A stretch of 64,000 nt of DNA, from positions 558,001-622,000 of the forward strand of contig NZ_JQNL01000001.1 in assembly GCF_000745235.1 (NCBI RefSeq), read 5' to 3'. The notes under the pieces were generated by a model that was given only the letters and a program-made list of their open reading frames with translations, did not search any database and was not told the DNA's origin. Numbering within the stretch: position 1 is the stretch's first letter; each line of letters opens with the position of its first letter. This document shows, piece by piece, positions 47,585 to 55,618 of this stretch. This stretch comes from Luteibacter mycovicinus. GTDB lineage: Bacteria; Pseudomonadota; Gammaproteobacteria; Xanthomonadales; Rhodanobacteraceae. Made by a program: the position numbers and the translations under genes.

Positions 47585-48214
47585 ATGCATGAAGAAACAC
47601 CGTATCCCCGCTTCGCCTCACAAGGCCGCGCGTATGTCTACGTGCTGCCATGTCGTGACGAAGACCTGCTGAAGGTCGGCTTCTCGCGTGACCCGTTCAC
47701 GCGCTTCAGCACCCTGCACCGTCGGTTCTTCGACTTTTTCGATCTGGATCGCGGGATGTTGCTTGACGCCGAACGGGTCATCCACGCACGACGTATCGAG
47801 CGACGGCTCATCGAGGCCTTCGCCGGGCAGCGCGCCAACGCCCCGCTGGTCGTACCGGTTTCCGCCGCCGGGCATACCGAATGGTATCGCGGCGTGCACG
47901 GAGAGGTCGGCACGCTGCTCGGGGAGATCGCCGCCGCGGAGAGTCTTTCGCTGGAGCGGAGTCTGAGCCCCTGGCTACGCGGCTACCTGGAGGCACGGGC
48001 CGATCTTCTGCACGACTGGTCGCTGCGCGTCGTCGATACGCTCGACTGGGCAACGCACAACGCGCCCGGGGACCCGGGCGCGCCGAAACTGCGCCGCGCA
48101 CTGCTGGATACGCTGGACATGTTCTCCGCCGCGGGACTGACGATCGACGCGCTCGTACCCGATCGCGTGCTGGAGTGGTACGCCAACGGCGAGCATCGCC
48201 GCCTGTTCGGTTAA
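47585..48214 (+). CDS. GIY-YIG-like (T5orf172-type) domain protein
   Basis: A 209-residue protein. The N-terminal ~95 residues resemble the T5orf172/MUG113 branch of the GIY-YIG superfamily: GRAYVYVLPCRDEDLLKVGF, then FTRFSTLHRRF, then the conserved Glu region ARRIERRLIEAFAGQ, and EWYRG at the domain end. The C-terminal half is helical, without a known domain. Family members are putative nucleases or nucleic-acid binders. It has no partner and is convergent with the GlxA-like regulator, 7 bp away. Confidence 0.75.
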   Translation: MHEETPYPRFASQGRAYVYVLPCRDEDLLKVGFSRDPFTRFSTLHRRFFDFFDLDRGMLLDAERVIHARRIERRLIEAFAGQRANAPLVVPVSAAGHTEWYRGVHGEVGTLLGEIAAAESLSLERSLSPWLRGYLEARADLLHDWSLRVVDTLDWATHNAPGDPGAPKLRRALLDTLDMFSAAGLTIDALVPDRVLEWYANGEHRRLFG

Positions 48215-48221
48215 CGGCGCA

Positions 48222-49220
48222 TCAAGAGGCCAGATCGCGCGACCGGCTCGGCGGCAACGCGTTCCACCGCCCCCACGCCCGACGCAGCTGCCTTGCCGAC
48301 CCGAAACCCGAACGCTCGGCGACCGCCTCCATGTCCAGCTGCGAACCTGACAGCAATTCGCTGGCCAGAGCCACCCGCATGCGGTTTACGTAGTCGGTGA
48401 CGCTCATCCCCGCATGCTCGTTGAACAACCGGGACAGGTGTCGCGGACTGATAGCCGCTTCGCGCGCCAGCGCCGTCACCGTCCACTCGCGGGCGGGATC
48501 GCCGGCCACGGCGTCCTGTGCGCGATGGATGGAGGGATGCATGTGGTTGCGACCCTCGAGCCACGGTGACAGTTGCGGATCGTCGCCTGCGCGCCGCAGA
48601 TAAACGACGAGAAATCGCGCCACGGCGACCGCCACCGGCGCGCCGGCAAGACCGGCGACGATGTGCAGCATCAGGTCGATACCAGCGGTGATACCGGCAC
48701 TGGTGAGGCGCTCGCCATCCACGACATAAAGGCGGTTTTCACGGACGTGAGCGGAAGGTGCCTCGCGCGCCAGTTGATCGGTGCAACCGTGATGGGTCGT
48801 ACATGCATGCCCGTCGAGCAAGCCGGCCCGTGCCGCGAGGATCGCACCGGAACAGATCGTCGCCACGCGGATGCCAGGACGCACCGAGCGGCGCAGCCAG
48901 TCGACGATGGCCTGCTCGTGCGCGGCATGCTGCGCGTCGCCGGTCACCGGCTCTCCAAGCGGCAGGTCCGCGTGGCCCGGCACCACGACCAGCGTATCGT
49001 CGGGCAGTCGCGCCGGCATGGGCCGGATGCCCGATATCGTCATACCCACCGAGCTCCCAAGCGTCCGTGCAGGCCCGATGTAGACCACATCGAAATGTAC
49101 CGCTTCCTGCTCGAGGTTGGCCTTGCGCAACACCTCAATGGGCCCGGCCACGTCCAGCAGCAGCACCCGCGGCGGCACGACCACATAGACGGGGATCCGG
49201 CGAGGTGTCGTTTGCATCAT
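48222..49220 (-). CDS. GlxA-type AraC family transcriptional regulator
   Basis: A 332-residue regulator with an N-terminal DJ-1/PfpI (class I glutamine amidotransferase-like) domain and a C-terminal AraC DNA-binding domain. The nucleophile-elbow cysteine is in VATICSGAILAARAGLL with a following THHGCTDQL. The two HTH motifs are WTVTALAREAAISPRHLSRLF and MEAVAERSGFGSARQLRRAW. The start at 49220 overlaps the isochorismatase stop (ATGA), so it is coupled to that gene and probably regulates it. Confidence 0.92.
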   Translation of the reverse strand: MMQTTPRRIPVYVVVPPRVLLLDVAGPIEVLRKANLEQEAVHFDVVYIGPARTLGSSVGMTISGIRPMPARLPDDTLVVVPGHADLPLGEPVTGDAQHAAHEQAIVDWLRRSVRPGIRVATICSGAILAARAGLLDGHACTTHHGCTDQLAREAPSAHVRENRLYVVDGERLTSAGITAGIDLMLHIVAGLAGAPVAVAVARFLVVYLRRAGDDPQLSPWLEGRNHMHPSIHRAQDAVAGDPAREWTVTALAREAAISPRHLSRLFNEHAGMSVTDYVNRMRVALASELLSGSQLDMEAVAERSGFGSARQLRRAWGRWNALPPSRSRDLAS

Positions 49221-49780
49221 GCAGCCCTGAGTGCCTGCGTCTCGAGCGCGGCATCCACCGTCACGATGCGGGCGAAGCGGTCCGCGAGGACCAGCTCCGT
49301 CCGCGCGCGGATCTCGGCCGCGCTCCACTCGCGACCCGTGACATCCACCATCGGGAACGTGAGCGTCGCCTCGCCGACGAAGTCGACGGCGTAGCCAAGG
49401 TCCGAAGCGTGGCGGGTCGTCGTCTCACAGCACTGTTCGGTGCGGATGCCCGAGACGATCAGACGACGGACAGCATTCGTGGTCAGCCATACGTCGAGGC
49501 CGGACCCGACCAGCGCGCTGTGGCGCCGCTTACGAAAGACGGCATCGGCATCGATCCGCAACGGCTTCAACGGCGTAACCAGGCCGGATGCCTCGCTGAA
49601 CGGACCGGTATCCTCGACATGGAACACCTGGACCACGCGGATGCCAGCACGCTTCGCGCCATCGATGAGAGCCTGCTGACGCTCGATATACCCGTCGACG
49701 TCGTCTGTCCGCCAGTACGGGCGGGAACGGAACGACTCCTGGGCATCGATGACGATCAGCGCGGTTTCGGAAGCGGACAT
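49217..49780 (-). CDS. Isochorismatase family hydrolase
   Basis: A 187-residue cysteine hydrolase. The catalytic Asp is in LIVIDAQESFR, and the Cys is in SGIRTEQCCETTTRHASDLGY, with an unusual adjacent Cys pair. The start at 49780 has a GAGCTCC-type site. Family members hydrolyse isochorismate, nicotinamide or other amides. No siderophore genes are nearby, so an amidase role is more likely. It is translationally coupled to the GlxA-type regulator. Confidence 0.88.
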   Translation of the reverse strand: MSASETALIVIDAQESFRSRPYWRTDDVDGYIERQQALIDGAKRAGIRVVQVFHVEDTGPFSEASGLVTPLKPLRIDADAVFRKRRHSALVGSGLDVWLTTNAVRRLIVSGIRTEQCCETTTRHASDLGYAVDFVGEATLTFPMVDVTGREWSAAEIRARTELVLADRFARIVTVDAALETQALRAA

Positions 49781-49866
49781 GGCGGAGCTCCTCTCGTGGG
49801 AATGAGGACAGTTTCCGCGCATGAACGCAAGCGCGCGAGTCACGACCCGGACCGCTAGCGGACAAA

Positions 49867-50310
49867 TCACGCCACGAAGGCGGCATCCTGGTAATCGATC
49901 TCTACATGGCCGATCCACCGCGCGGCGCGCCGGGTCACCCGGTCGGCCTCCCCCTCACCGTCGAAGCTCACCGTCTCCGTGGTGAGTCGACTGCGCTCGA
50001 AGTCATCGAAGGTATTGACGTTCACTACGGCGTAGCGCGCGCCGTCGATATCGCTGGTGGCCACCGGCACGGCCCCGCATCGCGTACACACATGAAACGC
50101 CGCGGTCCCGGTTCCGAACGCATACGACGACGTCCTGTCCGCACCGGCGATCCTGATCCTGAGCCTTGCATCGGAATGCGCAGTCCATACACCACCGTGC
50201 TTCACGCAGAACGAGCAGGTGCAGGCACGCGCGGGCACGGAAGCGCCCTCGCCGGGCCAGTCCAGTTCAAATGTGATGTTTCCGCAGTGACAACTACCCT
50301 GAATGAGCAT
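49867..50310 (-). CDS. GFA family zinc-binding protein
   Basis: A 147-residue protein of the GFA/CENP-V fold. Zinc-binding cysteines are in GSCHCGNITFEL, ARACTCSFC and VCTRCGAVPV. The family is named for glutathione-dependent formaldehyde activation, but most members have no proven reaction. It is 16 bp downstream of the RNA ligase-like gene on the same strand, likely one transcript. Confidence 0.9.
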   Translation of the reverse strand: MLIQGSCHCGNITFELDWPGEGASVPARACTCSFCVKHGGVWTAHSDARLRIRIAGADRTSSYAFGTGTAAFHVCTRCGAVPVATSDIDGARYAVVNVNTFDDFERSRLTTETVSFDGEGEADRVTRRAARWIGHVEIDYQDAAFVA

Positions 50311-50325
50311 CGAGTCGATTCCTGA

Positions 50326-50850
50326 TTACGTGCCGCCGCCGAGAGGCACCCGTGAGTGCATTTGCCAGCCCTCGTCGCTGCGCGTCATGACATGGACATC
50401 GGCGCAGTGACACACCACGCCATGCGCCGACCCAAGCCGGTCTTCGAGCGTCGCCACCACCGCATCACGATCGCCAAGGATGTTTCGCGCCACCGAAAGA
50501 TGCGGCACGAAGCGCTCGAAGACGCGCCCTGCGGTCGGACGGTCGGGGAACGCGGATTCGAGCGCGGCGGCTAGCGAGACGATGGCCTCGGCAGATCGGG
50601 GGGCCAGCCAGACAGTAGAGGGAAACGTACCCACCTCGTCGAGCGCGAACGAAACGGGCGCATGCTGCCTCGCGACATTGCGCAACCGCTCCGCGACATC
50701 GTCGTCGATCGCCTCGCTATCGAGAAAGGGATAGACCAGCGTAATGTGCGCACCGAGCCCCAGCCGGGCGGCGGGGTCCAGTCGTGCACGAAGGTCGCCG
50801 ACCAGTGGCTCGGCATCGGGCACCAACAGGGCGAGCAGGGTTCGACTCAT
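50326..50850 (-). CDS. 2'-5' RNA ligase (LigT)/2H phosphoesterase-like protein
   Basis: A 174-residue 2H phosphoesterase. The two H-x-T/S motifs are HITLVYP (about 34) and HLSVAR (about 121), each after a hydrophobic strand. The family handles 2',5' or cyclic phosphates in RNA or nucleotides. The start at 50850 is preferred: MSRTLLALLVPDAEP is a typical beginning. It is followed closely by the GFA gene and preceded by the AAA ATPase gene, 40 bp away. Confidence 0.85.
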   Translation of the reverse strand: MSRTLLALLVPDAEPLVGDLRARLDPAARLGLGAHITLVYPFLDSEAIDDDVAERLRNVARQHAPVSFALDEVGTFPSTVWLAPRSAEAIVSLAAALESAFPDRPTAGRVFERFVPHLSVARNILGDRDAVVATLEDRLGSAHGVVCHCADVHVMTRSDEGWQMHSRVPLGGGT

Positions 50851-50890
50851 GCCGGCTACGTTATCACCGCTCACCAGTCCCGCGACAGCG

Positions 50891-52051
50891 CTAGCGCGAC
50901 GGCCAGTACCACGCCGGCTCATCTAGCACGCCCTGCCCCACGATGCGTGTCTCACTCAATGTTTTTTCCAGGCGCAACGAGTGGCAGTCCGGCGAGTCCT
51001 CAAGCGCCGCAATAAGCCGCGACGCATGCGAGACGACCCACACCTGACAGGTCGTCGATGCTTTCAGGATCAGTCGCCCCAGGGCGGGGAGAAGATCCGG
51101 ATGGAGACTGGTCTCTGGCTCATTCAACACCATGAGCGGCGGCGGCCGCGGCGTGTGGAGCGCGGCGATCCATAGGAGGTAACGCAGGGTGCCGTCCGAT
51201 AGCTCGGCGGAGGACAGGGGACGCAACAAGCCCGGCTGCTGGAAGGTAAGCAACAAGCGGTCGCCTTCTTGCCCTACCCTCACCACTGCGCCGGGAAACG
51301 CGTCATCGACGGATGCCTCCAGCGAGGCCACATCGCCGATCTCCCGAATTGTTTGCCAGGCGGCGGCAAGGTCGCGCCCATCGTGACTCAGCACGGGCGT
51401 GCGCGTTCCCAGCTGCGGCCATCGGGCGGGCGCGTCGGCGTCGGAACGGAAATGATCGTAGAAGCGCCAGCCGCGTATCGACTCACGCAAGACCATGACC
51501 TCGGGTGCACGTTCGGGGTCGGCCAGCTGGGTAAAGACGCTTTCGAACTGGCTGAGATGTTGAGCGGCGACGTGCCACTGACGACCGTCGCGAAGTTTGG
51601 CCATCGGACCGCGGCGATCCATCAACAAACTGGCGGCGCGCAGGAAGGGGCCGCTCCATATCGCTTCGGATTTGATTTCGGGATCCCGGCCAAACATCGA
51701 CAGGCTCGGTTCGGGCAGGCCGAGATCGATCGCATAACCGAACGATTCACCGGCAAAGCCGAGCTTGAGCGACACCGGTTCGGTGCGAGGCCCACCTTGC
51801 ACGGGCAAATCACCGCTGAGCATGCCGCGCGAAAACTTCTCCGGACCCGCCCACAGCGTCGAAGACAGACCGCCCTCACGCGCAAGCGCGGGAACGACGC
51901 CGCCTTGCGCGGTCTCAGCCAGCAGGCGCAGCGCACGATAGAGGCTCGACTTGCCGCTGCCGTTGGCGCCGGTGACGAGGTTGATCCGGCCCATCGGCAG
52001 GACGAGAGATCGCAGGGAGCGGTAGTTCGCTACCGCCAGGGTCGCCAGCAT
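50891..52051 (-). CDS. AAA family ATPase, RecF/OLD-like
   Basis: A 386-residue SMC/RecF-like ATPase. Walker A is GANGSGKSSLYRAL (28-41), the ABC signature is ELSDGTLRYLLW, and Walker B is PLMVLNEPETSLHPDLLP with Asn where Asp is usual, followed by the D-loop and VVSHASRLIAAL. There is no coiled coil and no TOPRIM nuclease domain, so it is shorter than OLD nucleases. Related proteins occur in chromosome maintenance and in defence modules. The LigT-like and GFA genes downstream may be partners. Confidence 0.85.
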   Translation of the reverse strand: MLATLAVANYRSLRSLVLPMGRINLVTGANGSGKSSLYRALRLLAETAQGGVVPALAREGGLSSTLWAGPEKFSRGMLSGDLPVQGGPRTEPVSLKLGFAGESFGYAIDLGLPEPSLSMFGRDPEIKSEAIWSGPFLRAASLLMDRRGPMAKLRDGRQWHVAAQHLSQFESVFTQLADPERAPEVMVLRESIRGWRFYDHFRSDADAPARWPQLGTRTPVLSHDGRDLAAAWQTIREIGDVASLEASVDDAFPGAVVRVGQEGDRLLLTFQQPGLLRPLSSAELSDGTLRYLLWIAALHTPRPPPLMVLNEPETSLHPDLLPALGRLILKASTTCQVWVVSHASRLIAALEDSPDCHSLRLEKTLSETRIVGQGVLDEPAWYWPSR

Positions 52052-52161
52052 GTCGTCTCGCCCTCAATGGCAGTGAGAGCAGACTGTGGCATGGATGTCT
52101 CATTTTGCGCGACTCCCGCCGGGGTGAGGGAGTCCTCACCCCGGATTGAACTCGAAAAAGA

Positions 52162-54645
52162 TCAGTTAGTCCACGTAGCCTTCAGCGACACGCCCGAGAA
52201 CGCGGCATAGCCATTGAGCAGCACGTAGTACGTCCCCGTCTGCGGCGAGGCAAACGAGCAGCTTTCGGTGTTACCGGTCACGTACGGACGGCAGTCGTAG
52301 CTCGACGTCGTCGGCGCCGAACCGAACTTCACGTAAAGATCCGCATCGCCGGTGCCACCCGAGATCGCGATCTTCAGGCTCTTGGCGCCCGCCGGGATCG
52401 CCACGGTGTACTTCAGCTGGCCGTTCTTCGCCGCCGACAATCCGGTCGCCGCGACGCCGTTCTGCAGCACGGTGCCACCACCGGTGCCGCCCGACGAGCT
52501 CACGGTCACCGACGAGGTCTTCGTGCTGGTGGCGCCCGCATTATCCGTCACGGTTTCAGCAACGCTGTACGTGCCTGCGGCGCTGTACGTGTGGCTCGGG
52601 CTGGTAGCCGTCGAGGTGCTGCCATCGCCGAAGGTCCAGGCATGCGACGCGATGCTGCCGTCGCTGTCGGTGGAACTGTCGGTAAAGGTGGCGACGAGCC
52701 CGTTGGTCGCGACACTGAAGTTCGCAACCGGCGGCGCGTTGGTGCTGCCACCGCCGCCTCCGGTCACCCAGTTGGCCTGCGCGTACGTGTTGAGCTTACC
52801 GATATCGAAGCTGCCGAAGCCGGTCGCTTCGTCGAAGCCGGTCGCCGCGGTGTAACCGTGGCTCTGGTAACCGTTGTTACCGGAGGTCACGTCATGCAGC
52901 AGCGAGGTCTGCGTCGGGAACGCCTGATAGAACTTCGACGCCGGGAAGCCGATCGCATTGTTCGCCTCGGATTCGATGCGCGCAAACGCACCGACGAACA
53001 GCGGCGAGGCAAGGCTGGTTCCGCCCACCTGTTCGGTCGATCCATTGACGACGATCAGCGCACCCGAGGACGAAGCCGCATCGAACGCAACGTCCGGACC
53101 GACGCGCTTGGTCGAGCTGGATACCGACGACTGCCATGACGGTGCCGCCTCGTAGAGGCTGACGCCGCCACCCGTCGCCCACAGGCGCTGGTTGTTGTCG
53201 CCCTGGCTCGGCGCGATCGCCGAGAGGCCTTCGTTCCACACCGTTTCGCCCGACCACGTCGTGCCGCTGGTGGACAGCGTCGTACCACCGACCTGGATGA
53301 CGTACGGCGAACTCGCCGGTTCACTCACCGAATAGTGGGTCAGGTCGATCTTCACCGTACCGGCGGAATTCGCCACGTAGCCGGGCGAGCCCGAGGTGGG
53401 ATCGGTCGACCACTGGTAGACACCCGCGTCGCCGGAAGCGATCGAGAAGGTCTGACCCTGAGCGACGGCCTGCTGGAAAATCGCGTCGTCGGCCGCCTGG
53501 GTACCCGACTGCTGCGCGGCGGTTTCGTCTTCGCCGAGCGATACGTTGATGAGCTTGGCGATGTTGTCGGTGACGGCACGGTTATACGAGGCGGTGATAC
53601 CCGCATCGGTGATGCCCGACGAACTGGAATTGCCGTTGGCCGAAGTATAGAAAATCAGTTGCTTCACGCCTCCGGCGATGCCGACGATGTCCTGGCTGTC
53701 CAGCGACCATTCGCCGTTGGAATCCGGATCGTTGGCGAACGTGCCGCTCCCCACCTTGGTGATCGTGGAGTTCACCGTAGCCAGACCTGCGCCCGAGGTG
53801 AAGCTGTTCAGATCGGTCACCGTCTGCGTGATCGATCCCCAGGTGATGATGCCCACCGCGGTATTCGTGGCGGCCGGCAGGCTGCTGCCACCGTAGATAG
53901 CGGCGAAATCCTGAGGATGATGCGCAGCGACGGCGGCGGCAGCCTGCGTGCCGACGTTCGGTCCGGGAACCGTGACGTCCTCGGGGTGATATACGTGGTG
54001 CAGCGTGTGCTTGACGGACACGTTCTGCAGACCGAGCACGGCGTTGACACTGTCACCAAGCGACGCCGGGACCAGTGCGGGTGCATCGTTGGCAAAGAAC
54101 TCACGGCCATTGGCGCTGAAGCGCTTGATCGACGTGCGGAACCCGTTCGTCGCGGCACCCGCCGTACCATCGGCAGAGATCAGCAGACGGTTCGGTGCGA
54201 CTTCGATGTTGGTGAAGCCGGCCTGCTGCAGGTGGGCTACGACGGCGTCGACCTGCGACTGCGTCGGCCCGAAGCGTTCGGTGAACTGCGACGGCGTAAG
54301 GAACTTGCCGAAGAGTGCGCTACCCGGCGTGGTCACGCCGGCAAGGAAGGTCTGCAACGCATCGGGATTGCGCAACTTCAGCGCGACCTCCACATGCAGC
54401 GGATGATCGGCTTCCAGTGCCGTGACCGCGGCGCCGTCGATCCGCGGTGAGCCCGTCATGTTCAACGTATAAGCATTGCCGGTCGTCGTCGCGCTGGTCG
54501 AACTCGCCGCCAGCACCTGGGTGCTGGCGGGCGGTGACATCGCCGCCTGTGTATGCGTCGAGACCCAGGCGTCTTCCGCATGCGCTGAAAGGGAGGACAT
54601 CGCCAGGGCGATGGCAACCGTCAATGCGGTCTTCTCAATCTTCAT
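52162..54645 (-). CDS. Secreted S53 serine-carboxyl protease (sedolisin) with PKD and PPC domains
   Basis: An 827-residue exported protease active at acid pH. A signal peptide (MKIEKTALTVAIALAMSSLS, cleaved after AHA) is followed by the pro-kumamolisin domain (about 75-225). The catalytic domain (about 235-625) carries Glu312 and Asp316 in GEWSLDSQD, oxyanion Asp406 and Ser544 in GGTSLASPLF. A Gly-rich linker leads to a PKD domain (637-716) and a C-terminal PPC domain (727-827). The start at 54645 gives the signal peptide. A similar PKD-PPC pair, without a protease, is encoded at 57602-58372. Confidence 0.94.
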   Translation of the reverse strand: MKIEKTALTVAIALAMSSLSAHAEDAWVSTHTQAAMSPPASTQVLAASSTSATTTGNAYTLNMTGSPRIDGAAVTALEADHPLHVEVALKLRNPDALQTFLAGVTTPGSALFGKFLTPSQFTERFGPTQSQVDAVVAHLQQAGFTNIEVAPNRLLISADGTAGAATNGFRTSIKRFSANGREFFANDAPALVPASLGDSVNAVLGLQNVSVKHTLHHVYHPEDVTVPGPNVGTQAAAAVAAHHPQDFAAIYGGSSLPAATNTAVGIITWGSITQTVTDLNSFTSGAGLATVNSTITKVGSGTFANDPDSNGEWSLDSQDIVGIAGGVKQLIFYTSANGNSSSSGITDAGITASYNRAVTDNIAKLINVSLGEDETAAQQSGTQAADDAIFQQAVAQGQTFSIASGDAGVYQWSTDPTSGSPGYVANSAGTVKIDLTHYSVSEPASSPYVIQVGGTTLSTSGTTWSGETVWNEGLSAIAPSQGDNNQRLWATGGGVSLYEAAPSWQSSVSSSTKRVGPDVAFDAASSSGALIVVNGSTEQVGGTSLASPLFVGAFARIESEANNAIGFPASKFYQAFPTQTSLLHDVTSGNNGYQSHGYTAATGFDEATGFGSFDIGKLNTYAQANWVTGGGGGSTNAPPVANFSVATNGLVATFTDSSTDSDGSIASHAWTFGDGSTSTATSPSHTYSAAGTYSVAETVTDNAGATSTKTSSVTVSSSGGTGGGTVLQNGVAATGLSAAKNGQLKYTVAIPAGAKSLKIAISGGTGDADLYVKFGSAPTTSSYDCRPYVTGNTESCSFASPQTGTYYVLLNGYAAFSGVSLKATWTN

Positions 54646-55008
54646 GGATGGTCCTTCGTCTGCCCGTAAGTGGCCTGCCGTGAAGCGACAGGCCTGACAC
54701 GTCCGGCTTTGCGGCGGCACCTCGGATTCCCTGCCCCGAATCACGAATACGCAGGAAAATACGAATACCCCACCGCTCCACCGGGTCTTTCCCCTGTCCC
54801 TGAAGCCATGACGGGTTCAGGCTTTCGCGAAGCTTTCGTGCCGGGTGAAGTCAGAAACTCATGACGGCGTGACGTGACGGACCACGCAGAATAAGGCACG
54901 GCGGCGGGGCGCCACGCCTCTGAGCAGGCGTGCAGGACCGATGCGTTACGACCGACCCGTTCGCACGATCTTGCGTCTTTGCCGAAAACGGGACGACCGC
55001 ATGCGCCC
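54646..55008. other. Gap between the S53 protease and the antitoxin-like gene
   Basis: This 363-bp gap should carry the protease promoter and leader. I see no gene with coding character and no RES-domain toxin. No strong terminator for the antitoxin-like gene is visible. Confidence 0.55.
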
Positions 55009-55476
55009 TCACGTGGACCGACGCGCACGCACCTGATCGAGCAGCGCGGCAACGACAGCGCGCCCTTGCGCGAGATCCATGAACTGCAGGGGCGCACGAT
55101 GTTCGAGTTCAGCGTGAGGGGTTCGCAGCCATCTTCCCAGCCAGGCCGCAGCGTCGAGGTTCACGTCGGGACCGCCTTCGACGGCCGCCCCGAGACCGAG
55201 CAGCGTTTCGCCCAGGAAGACCGCGAGTGCCATGACGCCTTCGGATTCGCGGGGCGACAGTCGATCTTCGTCCACCACCTTCTGGCGAACGCGTACACGA
55301 TGCAGGCCCAGGTAAAGCATGAGGTTGTCTTCGGACAGGCGCAGATCATAGGCGAGGTCCATGACCAGCTCAGGCGGCAATCCGCGGCGAATCATCTCGA
55401 CGCGCTCCAGCGGGGTCGCGCGTGCCATGTCGGCGTAGACCGGTGAAACGCCTTTGCGGCGCGGGGAAACTACCAT
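55009..55476 (-). CDS. Xre/MbcA/ParS-type antitoxin-like protein
   Basis: A 155-residue protein matching the COG5642 antitoxin layout. A helical N-terminal Xre-like part (ATPLERVEMIRRGLPPELVMDLAYDLRLSEDNLMLYLGL in segments, about 20-60) is followed by the toxin-binding DUF2384-type domain, with RLSPRESEGVMALAVFLG and the hallmark AAWLGRWLRTPHAELEHRAPLQFMD. The GGAGAG site supports the ATG at 55476. Such proteins neutralise RES-domain NAD-degrading toxins encoded next to them. No RES gene is adjacent here, so it seems an orphan antitoxin or one with another role. Confidence 0.75.
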   Translation of the reverse strand: MVVSPRRKGVSPVYADMARATPLERVEMIRRGLPPELVMDLAYDLRLSEDNLMLYLGLHRVRVRQKVVDEDRLSPRESEGVMALAVFLGETLLGLGAAVEGGPDVNLDAAAWLGRWLRTPHAELEHRAPLQFMDLAQGRAVVAALLDQVRARRST

Positions 55477-55618
55477 GTCGTCACTCTCCGGATAACCAGT
55501 GGCCCGCTAACGTGCCACAGCGCATAGCGTCATGACTTGAGAATCGGGACCGGTTTCCGCTTGCAGTCGCGGAACGAGCCTGTGTACCGTCGGGCGATTC
55601 CACCCGCCGGAGTCACGC

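Noticed and set aside
54646..55008. RES-domain toxin partner for the antitoxin-like gene
   Set aside because: Frames in this gap are short, Arg/Cys/Ser-rich and lack RES motifs. The other neighbour is a GH35 enzyme.
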